A stretch of DNA of 64,000 nt, taken from NCBI RefSeq assembly GCF_025698545.1, contig NC_068566.1, forward strand, positions 29,676,444-29,740,443. Reading direction: 5' to 3'. Position numbers and translations under genes: made by a program. The notes below the pieces were generated by a model. The model worked only from the letters and a program-made list of their open reading frames with translations, was not told the DNA's origin and did not search any database. The DNA comes from Gossypium raimondii (taxonomy: Eukaryota > Streptophyta > Magnoliopsida > Malvales > Malvaceae). Shown one piece after another: positions 35,009 to 48,500 of this stretch; the first letter of the stretch is position 1; every line of letters begins with the position of its first letter.

Positions 35009-38000
35009 TCAGTATGAAGTAGTTTCCTGTGTGTATTGTAAGGATGGTCATTCTTTTAAGAATTTCCCTTCAAACCCTGAGTCAATTTGTTATGTAAGGA
35101 ACCAGTATCAAAATAGAAGTGGACAAGGATAGCAGTCTAAGTTCTACAATCCTTCATGGCAGAACCATCTGAAATTTTCTTGGAGTAACCAAGGAAATGG
35201 ACCTTAAAACAATCAAATGCAGCATAAACCCAACCAAACCCAAGGGTTTACCCAACAAGCCCCAAAACCACCCCAAGCTGAATCATCAAACAGTTTGATG
35301 GACGTGTTGAAGGTGTATATGGTGAAAAATGACACCTTCACCCAAAGTCAAGTAACAACGATCTAAAGCCAAGCAGCAACACTGAAGAATCTAGAGAGCC
35401 AGAGGGCTCAGTTAGCTACTGAGCTTCGTAGTAGACCACAAGGAGGCTTACTGAACGAAACAGAAAATTTGAGAAATTTGGATTTACCTCCTCAGAAAAG
35501 TTGCTCGTATCAACCTAGAGTTTCATATCCTTAAAGAATTCAGTAGAACAAGCAGAAACATGAGGTACAATTCAAGAAGTTCTTGGATGTTTTAAAGCAA
35601 TTACACATCAACATCCTATTGATGAAGGCGTTAGAACAACGCCAAATTACATGAAGTTTATGAAGGATATCTTTTTCAAAAAGAAACAACTTAGTGAGTA
35701 TAAGATTGTCGCTTTGACGAAGAAGTGTAAAGCTTTGTGTGACTTAAGAGTAAGAATCAACTCGATGCCCAAATTCATTTTCAAATTGTTGGGAATAGGT
35801 GAAGTAAAACTCACTATTGTGGCACTCCAACTTGTGGATTGATCATTAGCATATCCCGAAGGAAAGATCAAGGATGTTTTGGTAAAAGTTGATAAATTCA
35901 TTTTTCCTGCTAGTTTCATTGTTTTAGATTTTGAAGCAGATATAGAAGTTTTGATCATCTTGGGGAGACCTTTCCTAGCTTCGGGAAGAATGTTGATAGA
36001 TGTGCAAAAAGGAAAACTCACGATGCAAGTTCAAGACAATAAGGTAACGTTTAACAATCTGAAGGTAATGAAATTTCCCGATTCAATGGAAAAGTGTTTA
36101 ATAATGGAGGAATTAGAAACCTTAGTTGCTATGGGTAGTAATTCTGAAGAAGACTCGTTGGAGAACACTTTAGAGTTTGAACCATTTGAAGATGAAAAAA
36201 AGTAATGAAGGTTTGGCTTTGATGGAAGCCCATCTGAGGAGTTATATTCAACCACTGTGGTTCGAACCGATAGAGTTGGAAGTTCGGGAATTTACACAAC
36301 CCAAGTTATCAATTGAGGAACTGCCTAAACTCAAACTAAAGGTACTTTCGTCTCACTTAAAATAAGTTTATCTTGGTAATAGTTCTACTTTTCCTGTGAT
36401 TGTTTTAGCGGACTTGACAGAATATCAAGAGGAACAATTGATTGATGTTTTAAACAAATTTTAAAAAGTAATTGGTTGGACCATAGCTGATATACTAGGT
36501 ATAAGTCCTTCCTTCTGTATGCATAAAATTATTTTAGAGGACGGTGAAAAAGGTAAAATTGATGGATAAAATAGAATTAACCCTATCATGAAAGAAGTGT
36601 ACGGAAGGAGGTGATCAAATGGTTAGATACGGGAATTATTTACCCCACCTTAGATAGTTTTTGGGTAAGTCCGGTACAATATGTACCAAAGAAAGGTGGG
36701 ATCATGATCGTCAAAAATGAATAAAACGAGTTAATCTCAATGAGAACTGTCACAGGTTAGAGAATATGTATTGACTACAGAAAACTGAACAACGCCACTC
36801 ATAAGGATCATTTTCCTTTACCTTTTATGGATCAAATGCCAGATCGACTGGAAGGTAATGAATTTTATTGCTTTTTAAATGGATATTTGGGATACAACCA
36901 AATAGTTGCAGCCCTGGAAGACTAACATAAAACTACTTTTACCTATCCGTATGATACATTTGCTTTTAGGCGAACGCCTTTCAGCTTATGTAATTCACCT
37001 ACCACATTTCAACGATATATGATGGCAATTTTCACTGATATGGTTGAAAATTATGTTTAGGTTTTCATGGATGATTTTCTGTTCTTGGTCACACTCATGA
37101 TGTTTGTTTGAAGAATATGGAAAAGGTACTAAAAAGATGCTATAAGACAAATCTTGTCCTCAACTGAGAGAAATGCCACTGTATGGTTAAGGAGGGAATT
37201 GTTTTAGGACATATGATTCCCAAGAATAGAATTGAAGTGGATAAAGAAAAGGTAGACGTAATTGAAAGATTACCACCCCCAGTTAGTGTGAAAGGAGTTA
37301 GAATTTTCTTAGGCCATGTTAGTTTTTATCGTAGATTTATTAAGGATTTTTAAAAAAAATTCTAAACCTTTATGTATGCTTTTAGAAAAAGATAATGTTT
37401 TTTTTTATTTTAACAAAGCATGTTTAGAAGCTTTTGAAGAATTAAAAAGTCGGTTAATTTTTAGCCCCAATAATTGTTACACCTGATTGGAACTCACCTT
37501 TTGAGTTGATGTGTGATGCAAGCGATTTCACTGTTGGAGCTGTGATGGGCCAAAAACGGAACAAAGTGTTTCACCCTATCTACTATACAAGTAGAACTTT
37601 GACAGGAGCCCATATCAATTATACAATAACTGAAAAAGAACTCTTTGCTATAGTTTTTGCTTTTGACAAGTTCCGTTCATATCTTATAGGTACCAAAGTT
37701 ACAATGTTTACCGATCATGCTACCATTAAGTACTTACTCACGAAGAAAGATGCTAAACCAAAGCTAATTCATTGGGTATTTTTACTCTAAGAATTTGACC
37801 TTGAGATCCAAGACAGAAAGAGCGTTGAAAATCAAGTAGTCGATCATTTGTCGAGGTTGGAACAAAATAAGGTAACTTCCTCACTTGTTCCAATTAATGA
37901 TAATTTTCCTGATGAACATATCTTCGAGGTAAGCTGAATCTATGAAACACCTTGGTTTGCTGATTTGGCCAATTATTTAGCATTTGGAATAATTCTTCGA

Positions 38001-39232
38001 GAAATGACGTACCAATAAATGAAGAAATTCCTTCATGATAGTCAGTACTATTTCTGGGAGGATCTATTTTTGTTTAAACAATGTGCAGATAACATAATTA
38101 GGAAGTTCGTAGCCGGAAGTGAGATTCATGAGATTCTGTACCACTGCCATTCATTTCCAAGTAGGGTACACTTTGGTGGTTCCCGTATAGCAGTAAAGAT
38201 TTTACAAGCTAGATTCTTTTAGCCTACAGTGTTTAAAGATGCTTATGCATATATGAAAAATTGCGATCGATGCCAAAGAACTGAAAACATATCGAGGAGG
38301 ATCAAGATGCCCTTAACAAACATTCTAGAGGTTGAACTATTCGACGTATGGGGTATTAATTTTCTAGGCTCATTTCTTTCTTTGTATGGTAATAAGTATA
38401 TTTTGGTAGTTGTGGACTATGTATCCAAGTGGGTTGAAGTCTAGGCATACCCAACAAATGATGCTAAGGTAGTCATATGATTCTTACATAAGCATATATT
38501 TACACGGTTTTGGACTCCTAGAGCTATAATTAGTGATGAAGGATCTCACTTTGTAAATAAACAGCTCAAGTGGTTGCTTGAGAAGTATGATGTGAAACAT
38601 AAAATTTCTATTGCCTATCACCCACAATCGAATAGGAAAGTTGAAAGGGTGAATCGTGAAATTAAAGGTATACTTGAAAGAGTAGTGTGCCCTAACAGAA
38701 CATATTGGTCTCGAAGGCTCGATGATGCTCTATGGGCCTATCAAATTGCTTTTAAGACACTATTATGAATGACTCATTATCGATTAGTTTTTGGAAAGGC
38801 ATGTCATTTGCCGCTTGAATTGGAGAATAAAGCTCACTGGGCTTTGAAATAATTGAATTTTGATATTAAGCAAGCCGATGGGAAAAGGATGTTACAATTT
38901 GATGAGTTGGAAGAGTTGAGGTTATTTTCATACGAGAATGCCAAGATGTGTAAACAGAAATATAAGAGATGACATGATAGGCATATTCAACCTCGTCAGT
39001 TCAAACAAGGTCAGAAAGTATTGTTGTTTAATTCAAGGCTAAGATTATTTCCTGGAAAGCTTAAATCCTGATGGATAGGAACCTATACCATTCACAAAAT
39101 TTATCCATATGGAGTTGTAGAATTGTACGACAACCATGGAGGTACGTTTAAAGTTAATGGTTTACATCTCAAGCACTATTGGGATGGTGAAGTTGAGCAA
39201 ATTAAAACCTCGTTCAAATTATTAGACCCTTA
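35009..39232 (+). pseudogene. Athila gag end, protease, RT, RNase H and integrase
   Basis: 35651-36205 holds the protease region (MKFMKDIFFKKKQLSEYK; VDKFIFPASFIVLDFEAD; LIILGRPFLASGRMLIDVQK). Its catalytic D-x-G is altered (DLR). RT follows with the catalytic VFMDDF at 37061-37078. RNase H is open at 37506-37790 ([23 protein letters not shown]). Integrase runs 38019-39232: a zinc-binding part ending MKNCDRCQRTENIS, core motifs FVNKQLKWLLEKY and HPQSNRKVERVNRE, and a C-terminal KIYPYGVVELYDNHGGTFKV. Numerous stops and frameshifts break the frame. Confidence 0.9.
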
Positions 39233-39235
39233 ATT

Positions 39236-40116
39236 TTTCATAAACCTACTTTGTAATAAAAAGTTAGAAACTATTTTCTTAAATTAGTACATTTAATTAA
39301 TTCTATCTAAGGAGATTGAAACTTAAGCGGGACTATTGTGACCCCTCCAACCTTTCCTGGGATTGATTTAATGTAATTTTTTGAAAAGAAAATTTCTAAT
39401 TAATTTCAAAAATTTTATTTCTAGTTTTATTTTTATTTTCCATTTTTCTCTTTGTCTTTAATTCTAATTTAATCTTAATTTTAATCTTGGTTTTTAAGTT
39501 TAATGTTAGTTGTATTTATTTTAATAAAGGGGGGGTCAAATTAGCCCAAGTACTAATCAATTTATTTATTTTTAAGCAGTCTAGTTATTTAAAGTTTGGG
39601 GTCAAGGCTTGAAATAGCAAAGAGGAGAGATTTAACCCATTGTTGTCGTCCATAAGGGTTCCCTAAAACCCTAAATTTTGCCATCATATTTTCCCTCTAT
39701 CTTACTTGCCGCTCAAGTTACTTGAATTAACTAAATTTTAGCTACAAAATTTCCCTAATTCATCACTTTATAAACCCCTCTCTACATTCATAATTTTCAT
39801 AATCCTTCAAGCTATTAGCTTAAACCCTAAACCACTCATTCTTTTCCTTCATAGCCATCAGCCTAAATCCAAAAATTTCTACCCAAATTTCTTCCTTGTC
39901 GAAAGCCCCTAATACTACTACCGCACGACTTTTTCCAGAGCAACCCTTTCGCCCTTTCATCTCTATCGCCGCCGCATTCTATCGCCATCGCAAGCTTTGA
40001 TCCACCGCAAGCTTGTTATTGCCGCAAAGCAATTGTCACTATAAAACCTTACTCTCAACCTTTTTCGATTTGTTTTTCATTTCTTTTGCCGGAATTTTGC
40101 TTAATTTTTGAGAAAA
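39236..40116 (+). other. Athila spacer between integrase and ORF3
   Basis: No coding frame is supported. A purine tract AATAAAGGGGGGG at about 39522-39534 resembles an internal polypurine tract. 39780-40110 is pyrimidine-rich, like a leader for the following ORF3. Confidence 0.45.
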
Positions 40117-41382
40117 ATGTCCAAATCTCGTAAAAGAACTAGATCTTCCAAGATCTCTACCGAAAATCCCATTGTGATTCAAGATGAAGAATTGAAAGAA
40201 AGGTTTGATTCCATATTCAAAAATCAACCTATGATGCCTGAAAAAAGTTTCAACTAGGAAAACAATGATAAGATGGTTGTGCCTTTACCGATTCGAAAGA
40301 CAATTGATGCCCTCAATTGGAACTATTTTGGCGATGCACAATCATTGTCCGATGAGGAGTTAGTTCGAGAGTTATATGCCAATTTGAATAAGAAAAAGGT
40401 ACCCTTAACTTCTAAGTCCATTAATGATTTGTTTAACCTACCTAATGTTGAAAAAGATGAATACTTTGCCATGATGACAAACATAAATTAGGATTTTCTT
40501 CAACAAGTGCTTAATATTATGACAAATCCGGGATCCCAATGGATTATAAGAAAGTATGGTAGTCATTCTTACCAAAGGGAATATCTAAAGCCATTGGATA
40601 AGGTATGATTTTACTTTGTTCGATATAGTTTCATGCTTATCTCACACAGTTCCGCCATCTCAATGGAGTGAATTCTTTTGTTGTATGCAATTATGACAAA
40701 ATGGTCTATCAATGTTGGGAAAATCATTCTCAAGGAAATCCATGATCGTGATAGAAAGAATACCGAAAGTCTTGCTTTCCATCATTGATAACTTCACTTT
40801 GCTTAAGGGCCCAAGTTAAAACAAAAGCAAACCTGAAGGGACCATATGTTCAAGGTTGCATCACAGCCCATAATCTTGAAAGGTTAGTGGAGAATGTCTA
40901 TAAGCTAAACACACCGAGTGAACCAACAAAACTAGAAACTGATGAGTCATCAAACAATCTAAAATGGAAGCTAACTCAGTTACTGAGATAGGAGAAGTGT
41001 AATCTGAGGAAGAACCGAGCAATCCAAAACCAATAAAGGAACCAAAAGTCTCTAAACCAAGAGAGGAGCCGAATAATAATGAACCACTTAAACCAAGTGT
41101 TAATCCTTAGTTGACTATTCCTATGCCCACTTCTTCAATCACTGTGAAGAAATTGAAATTGTCAATTATGATGGATATGATGAAATTTATGCATAACCAA
41201 CAACAAGCTTATTGGAAATATGCAACAGTTAGAATGATTTTGTAAGAAATACTTCTAAAAATATTTATAACAATTTTGTTCCTGAGTTCCCAGATTATAT
41301 CTTCGAGTTATGGAAGGAAGATAAGAATGCAACTGAGGATGAAACATCAAAGAGGAAAACGAAGGATAAGTCAAATAAATAA
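40117..41382 (+). pseudogene. Athila ORF3 (env-like position)
   Basis: From the ATG at 40117 the product begins with a basic MSKSRKRTRSSK segment. It continues through an open stretch at 40273-40491 (ALNWNYFGDAQSLSDEELVR; PLTSKSINDLFNLPN). It then breaks up in stops and frameshifts, with a Lys-rich end near 41380. Position after integrase and sequence style match the third ORF of Athila elements. I see no clear signal peptide or transmembrane segment, so env function is not supported. Confidence 0.7.
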
Positions 41383-42616
41383 AAGGGGGTAATTTCTTAT
41401 CTTTAGTTTTTATTTCTTTTTAGGTGTTTATTTTTATTTCCTAGTTAGAATTTTTGCTTTCGCATAATAAAATAGCAAGCATGAATAAATAAGCTCAATG
41501 CCTCTTCAATAGAAAAAATAAAGTGATGTGGTAATGGGAAAGAACATGTCTAGGATTGGATTGTGGAGAAAGACTTGGTACTTAAGCAGTCTTTATGACT
41601 CACCTCTCTTTTCTTGCAACCCTACCTGATTTTCAGTTTTCATTCATTACTTTGTTTTCACAATGAGGACACTACTTCTTTTTGAATGGGGGCTAAGGCA
41701 TTTCGCATGAATTTTCAATAAGGTATTTTGAAAATTTTAATGTATGTTTCAATCTTTTTACTTAAGTATGTTTAAATAAATGAATGTTCAAAATGAGTTT
41801 TTGTTCAAATTCAAGCATGATTTTTTATTTTATCTAAGTTATTCATATGTTATCTTGAGTGATGGAATGCTTGTGTGATCTTAGTCTTATGTAGTATTTG
41901 CCTTGAAATTTTGATTTCTTTAGAAATAAGACATGTATGAAGGTTTAACTCTTTAGAATTAACTTAGTAACTTTCTTGAGGTAAAATCCTAGAAGGTATA
42001 AAAATCTAATATGATATAGGCACACTTTCGTTGGATCGTTTGAGCCTTTTAAGTTGACCTTATTAAATTAACAGTTGAAACTTAATTTTTGAGCTTAATG
42101 GCCTATTTATTGCAAAGTGCCTACATTATAAGCCACACTATCATCTTTTTTATTTTTATCTTATTTTTTTTGCAGCTACCTTAATCAAAATTTGTCTTGG
42201 TGATCAAAGTTGAGGAAAAATACAAAAAGATGTACAGGCTCTTCACATGTAAAAAAAAAACGAAAGTAAGTTTGTTAAAAAAAATGAAAAGCAAAGAAAG
42301 ATTTCTCAAAAAAAAAATCTCAAAAAAGAGGAAAGTTTGCCCAAAGTCTAAAAATAGTAAAAGTTGAGCATGAGTTCGACATAAGTTTGGGGGTGTTCCA
42401 GAGACTCAATTTTATAAAGGTTGTGACACAGAAAGATCCAAGACAAGTTAGGGTTAAGATGATTGAACCTCAAAATTCACTTCTCTTTATTCCTACCTTA
42501 AGCCTAGCCCCATTACAACCTAATAAAAGAACTATTGATTGGATGATTATACCGATTACATTAGTGGAGAGGAACTACTAATCTCAACTTATTAATACCA
42601 CTAATTAAACCTTCGG
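41383..42616 (+). other. Athila 3' untranslated region
   Basis: AT-rich, no gene. Purine tracts AAAAGGGGGTAA (about 41381) and AAGTTTGGGGGTG (about 42383-42395) are candidate polypurine tracts. An open stretch at 42387-42581 has no recognised product. The expected 3' LTR does not follow; a chromovirus LTR starts instead. Confidence 0.5.
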
Positions 42617-43847
42617 TGTAACCACCTGTTTTCAATAAAATAGAAACAGTGGTTTCTGGACCACAAATCTGAAATCAGAAAAATTTATTTTTATTATTAT
42701 ATGATCTACTGTATGATAGAAATATAGTATAAAAATTTCATTAAGAAATTTTACCGTTTACATACCTAATTTGATGAAAATGACTAAATTGCATTAAGTG
42801 CAAAAGTTAAGTGCTAATAGCTAACAAAGATTAAATAGCTATAGAATTTGAAATTTGAGGTCCTTATATAGTTAATAGACTATTAAAGTGCTTAGTGGTT
42901 ACACATAAGTAGTCATCATTGGAAATTTAGTAAATTATTAAGAGTAATTTTGGAAATTAGTAGGTAAAGTGACATTAAATAAAATAAAAAATCTATTATC
43001 ATCATCTACCACCAAATAAAACAAAAGAGAAGAAAACCTAGCCATGCAAGATTGAGATATTAACAAGCTTAATTTTTTTGAATTAGGTATGTATCATTGT
43101 CTCATTTTTAATGATTTCCATGTTTCCGAGATCGTAGTAGCTTAACCTAGCTAGCTCGGGGATTAATTTGTAAAACTGTTAAAGTATTAGGTTTTTCCAT
43201 TGATGAGTATATTTGAATTAAGAAGTTTTATGATGGAAAATGAAAGGTTATTGTTAGATAAACAACTTTTATAAAGAGAATTTTGATAAAATTATCAATT
43301 AGGGATTAAATTGAAAAGATGATAAATTTATGGTAAAATTGTGAAATTGTGAATTATGTGGGCTGCTATTAATATGTATAAAAATTGACTAGGCTTGAGT
43401 AAGGATTAAATTGTATGAATTTCATTTTCCGAGCTTAGGGACTAAATTGTAATAAATTAAAAGTATAGGGGCAAAATAGTAATTTTTTCAAAAATATGTG
43501 TTAGACTAAATTGAATATGAATTATATTCAATTGAGTTAAATTCATTCGTATAGATCTGATTAAACCTAGTACGGAGTTAGACCGAGGCAAAGCAAAAAT
43601 ATCGGATTAGTCGCCTTCGTATCTAAGTAAACTCGTCGAGGTAAGTTCGTGTGATTAAATTGTACATTAATATGTGTTAAATTAAATTATTGTTTGTGAA
43701 TTGTACAATTTCCATGAATAAATACCGGTTGTATATTTGACGATTTTCGAGTCCCGTTTAAACCCTATGAAATTCATAGTATACAAATGACATGTCATTA
43801 GGGTTACCGATTTGGTTGGGGTCCTACATGTGTTGTGGACACACCAC

Positions 43848-43962
43848 AGCTCCTATGAGCTTCCCGTTATTTAGCTCGTATGAGCTTCCCATTATTCAGC
43901 TCACATGATCTTCCCATTATTCAGCTCGAAAGAGCTTGCTATTTACAGCTCGTATGAGCATA
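43848..43962 (+). repeat. 25-bp tandem repeats in the chromovirus LTR
   Basis: About four and a half units of 'agctcgtatgagcttcccat' plus 'tattc', period 25 bp (one unit 24). Each holds a small inverted motif GCTC..GAGC. Confidence 0.85.
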
Positions 43963-45514
43963 CATAAATATGAATTGACAGATTACAGTTTAGTGCACCT
44001 CGTGTGTACTACCCATGTATCCAACGATATTCTAAATGGTTTAACTGGCACAGTTCTGTTATGAAATCATATGAGTCTGATATGAGCTATTATCGGTATA
44101 TACATGAAATATGATTATTTGATGAATTCAACCATGTGTGTTGGATTTTATACGTGATTTTCACGGCTAATATGCTGTGATCATGTGTTTAGGCTTTTGG
44201 CCAAATTGATTGAGATATGCTATGCTTACTTCCCTATTTATGGAAATATGGTAAGTTAAATTTTGTATTATACGAACTTACTAAGCTTAAATGCTTACTC
44301 TGTGTTATTTTCTATGTTTTATAGTAATTCGGAAGCTCGTTCGAGTTGGTAGCTGGTCGAAGTTATTTCACACTATCCATTGGCTCTTTTGGGTACTTTT
44401 AGTAAATTAATTCCGGTTATAATGGCATGTATAGGTTAATTTGGCCAATGTTGGCATATAATTATTTTGTTGAGGTTAATCACTTATTTGGCTTGTGTCT
44501 AGTATATTTTGATGTATATATATGTGTGGCCTTATCATATTTGATGTGTGTTTGATATGGTTGAATGATGGAAAACTTATAGGTATATTTAGGATTGGTT
44601 TGAAATAGTATGTTTGGTACAATTATGCATATATGTATTTGGTTATCTAGGTAAATTTGGATATTAGGTTGACATGTTATTAAGTTGTTTTTTGAGGTGC
44701 CTAAGGGCATATTGGTTGTATGTTGTGATAATACATGTTTAAGACTTGATTTTAGCTTGATTTCAATGCCTTGTTATGGCTTATTGATGTACAAATTGTT
44801 GTGTTTAGGTTGGTACCAAATTGGGTGAGAAATATGGCTTGAAAAATGACCTATTTTCGTCCACACGGGTAGAGATAGAGACGTATTTCTTATCCGTGTA
44901 TGACACACGGCCAGGTGACACGACCGTATGTCCCCTATATCTTTAAAATTGCGCAAGTTAGTATGCTTAACACAGCTTAGCACACAAGTAAGTGACTTGG
45001 CCGTGTGACCCAAGTCAGAGAGTTACACGAGCATGGACACGGGCTGGGACACGGCCGTGCGTCCCTATTTTGAATACCTACACGGCCTGGGATACGAGCG
45101 TGTCTCCTGACCGTGTGAGTCACACGGCCGTGTGTCCTTTGCAACTTTGAAAAATTTTAAAATTTTTTGAAAATTTTTTTAAGTACCCGATCTAGTCTCG
45201 ACTTGTTTCTAACGTGTATTTTAGGTCTCGATGGCTCGTATAAGGGACAATATGTTTAATTTTGATTGGTTTCTGACATGAATGCTATATGATATTAAAT
45301 GTTTGTTTATTTGATCTGTAAACTCCAGTAATGCTCCGTAACCTTGTTTCAGCAATGGATATGGGTTAGGGGTGTTACATTTATTGGTATTAGAGCTACG
45401 GTTTAGTCGATTCTTAGACTAACGTAGCATATACGAGTCTAGCTATACATGCCATTGTTTAACTTGTGATAATGTGATATCTCCTGACCGTTTTAAAACA
45501 TGTTTTCATATAGC

Positions 45515-48500
45515 AATGTCATCCAACCAAGCTAATTCTGATGAAGTAGAGAGTAACGCTCAAGCCTCCGTTTAATGAGTAGCTTCGAGTGGTACGAGGC
45601 CTATATCTGAGGGCCAGAGAGGAAAGGCTAAAGAAGCCTTTTTTCAGATGATGAATGAATGGTTCATCGAGTTCGTACGAATGAACCCGGTTGCTCAACA
45701 ACCTCTACCCCCTCCTGTTCCTCAACTGGCTCCCATTATTTCTCAAGGCACAAAATTTATCAGAGTTGGTAAGCCTCTTGTTGATAAGACCCGTAACTAC
45801 GATGTTGAAGAATTTTGAGCTACAGTTGAGGATGATCCCGAGAGAGTTGAGTTCTGGTTAGAAAATACTATCAGAGTTCTTGATGAATTATCTTGTTCAC
45901 TTGCTAAATGTCTTAAGTGTGTGGTGTCTCTATTAGAAGATTTAGCTTATCAGTGGTAGAATACATTAACTTTCGTAGTGCCAAAAGAGAAGATTACTTG
46001 GAAATTTTTTCAAATTGAGTTCCAAAAGAAATACATTAGTCAGAGGTTTCTTGACCAAAAACGTAAAGAATTCTTGGAGCTTAAACAAGATCATATGACA
46101 GTGTCTGAATATGAACAAGAATTTGTTCGATTGAGCAAATATGCTCGAAAATGTATTTCGACTAAGATTGCAATGTGTAAGCGGTTTGAAAATGGCTTAA
46201 ACGAAGATATAAAACTATTAGTCGCGATCCTTGAGTTGAAAGAATTTGTTGTATTAGTGGATCAATCATATAAAGCTGAAGAGCTAAGGAAAGAGAAAAG
46301 ACAAGCTGAGACTGAAGCTAAAGATTCAAATAAGAAATTGACGGGAAAGTCATATCAGTCTGCATCGAAGAAATCAAAAAAATATCATAACCGTTCTACT
46401 ACTTCTGCAGGATACTCCGATAGAGATAGAGGTACCAAAAGCTCCAGTCCTAAATCTCAAGCTACATCTGTAGCGAGTGTGGGTAATACTAGAAACACCA
46501 AACCCAAGTGCAAACACCGTAACAAGCTACATTTTGGTGAGTTTCGAATGAAGAGTGGAGCTTGTTTTAGATGTGGTTCCCTTGACCATTATCTTAGAGG
46601 TTGCCTGGAGAAATCTGAAAAATATAATATTCAAACTTCAAGGCCGAGCAACACAGCTGTGAGAGGTAGACCACCTCGTAATCCTAGAAATGTAAGTGGT
46701 AGCCATGGTGTGAAAAAATACTCTACTGTAAGGTTTGAGGCACAAACACCAGCTAGGGCTTATGCTCTTTGTGCACGCGAAGATGTTTTTGTGCCAGATG
46801 TTATTACCGGTACTTTTTCTTTTATTGATACTGATGTAACTGCTTTAATTGATCCTGAATTAACTCATTCATATGTTTGCACAAAATTATTGTCTAGTAA
46901 AAATTTACCTGTTGAGTCCACTGAATTCGTGGTTAAAGTATCGAACCCTCTAGGCCAGTATGTGTTAGTTGATAAGGTTTGCAAGAACTGTCCGTTATTG
47001 ATTCAGGGTTACTATTTTCTGACTGATTTGATACTATTACCGTTTGATGAATTTGATGTGATATTGGGCATGGATTGGCTAACTCTACATTATGCTATGA
47101 TAAATTATAAATGAAAGCTTATTATATTTAAATGTTAGAATGGTTAGATGCTTCATATTGAATCAGATAAATTGAATGAGTTGTCTATTATGATATCAGT
47201 TATATCAGCACAAAAATATGTGAGAAAAGGTTATAATGTTTACCTTGCTTATGTATTGGATACTAAAGTGTCTGAGTCAAAGCTTGAATCAATGCCAGTG
47301 GTTTGCGAGTATCCTGATGTGTTTCCAGAGGAATTACATGGATTACCGTCGGTTAGAGAAGTTGAATTTGCCATAGAACTTGTACTGGGAACAACATCAA
47401 TATCGATAGCACCATATAGAATGGCTCTTCCTAAGTTAAAAGAGTTAAAATTACAGTTGCAAGAATTGACTATAGGGGTTTTGCTCGACCTAGTTTTTCA
47501 CCTTGGGGTGCACCGGTTCTATTTGTTAAGAAAAAGGACGGATCGATGAGATTATGCATTGACTACTATCAACTCAACAAATTTACAATCAAGAATAAAT
47601 ATCCACTGTCTCGCATTGATGATTTGTTTGATTAGTTGAAAGGTTCCACAGTGTTTTCGAAGACTGATATTCGTTCTAGCTATTATCAGTTACGAGTGAA
47701 AGATTCAAATGTGCCAAAAACAACATTCAGAACCAGGTATGGGCATTATGAATTTCTTGTAATGCTTTTGGTTTAACTAACGCACTTGCAGTATTTATGG
47801 ATTTGATGAATAGAATTTTCAAACCGTATTTGGATAGATTTGTTGTGGTATTTAGTGATGATATTTTGATATATTCCCATAATGAGACTGAACATGCCGA
47901 GCATCTGAGAATTGTTCTGCAAACTTTGCGAGAGAAATAATTGTATGCTAAATTTAGCATATGTGAATTTTGGCTTCAGAAAGTTGGTTTTCTAGGACAC
48001 ATAGTATCAGTTGAAGGCATTAGAGTTGATCCGAATAAAATTTCAGCAGTTGTTAACCGGAAACCACCGAGAAATGTATCTGAAGTCAGATGTTTTCTAG
48101 GATTAGCTGGTTATTATCGAAGATTTGTAAAAGGGTTTTCGATAATAGCTACATCGATGACACGGCTATTACAAAAAGATGTGAAGTTTGAATGGTCTAA
48201 TAAATGTTAGCAAAGTTTTAACCAGTTGAAAGCCCTATTGACCGAAGCACCAGTTCTGGTTCAGCTTGAATCGAGTAAGGAATTTGTGATTTTCAGTGAT
48301 ACGTCATTGAACGGGTTAGGCTGTGTTTTGATGAAAGAAGGTAAAGTAATAGCTTTTGCTTCCAAACAGTTAAATCCACATGAAAAAACTATCCGACAAA
48401 TGACTTAGAATTGGTAGCTATTGTGTTTACGTTGAAATTTTGGCGACACTATTTGTTCGATGAAAAATGTCACATATTTATCGACCACAAGAGTTTAAAA

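Larger units (their letters stand above)
25430..42616 (+). mobile_element. Athila-type Ty3 element (5' LTR to ORF3), interrupted, no 3' LTR
   Basis: After removing two later solo LTRs, the order is LTR (about 25430-26563 plus 29848-30496), a primer-site-like TTTTTAGTGCCGTTGCC at 30499-30515, gag, protease, RT, RNase H, integrase and a third ORF. This is the Athila layout. The left LTR border is uncertain (a TGTTTATCTTG near 25438 is one candidate). A chromovirus LTR starts at 42617 and the Athila 3' LTR is not found in the window. It probably inserted into the 3' region of the Tat element. Confidence 0.8.
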
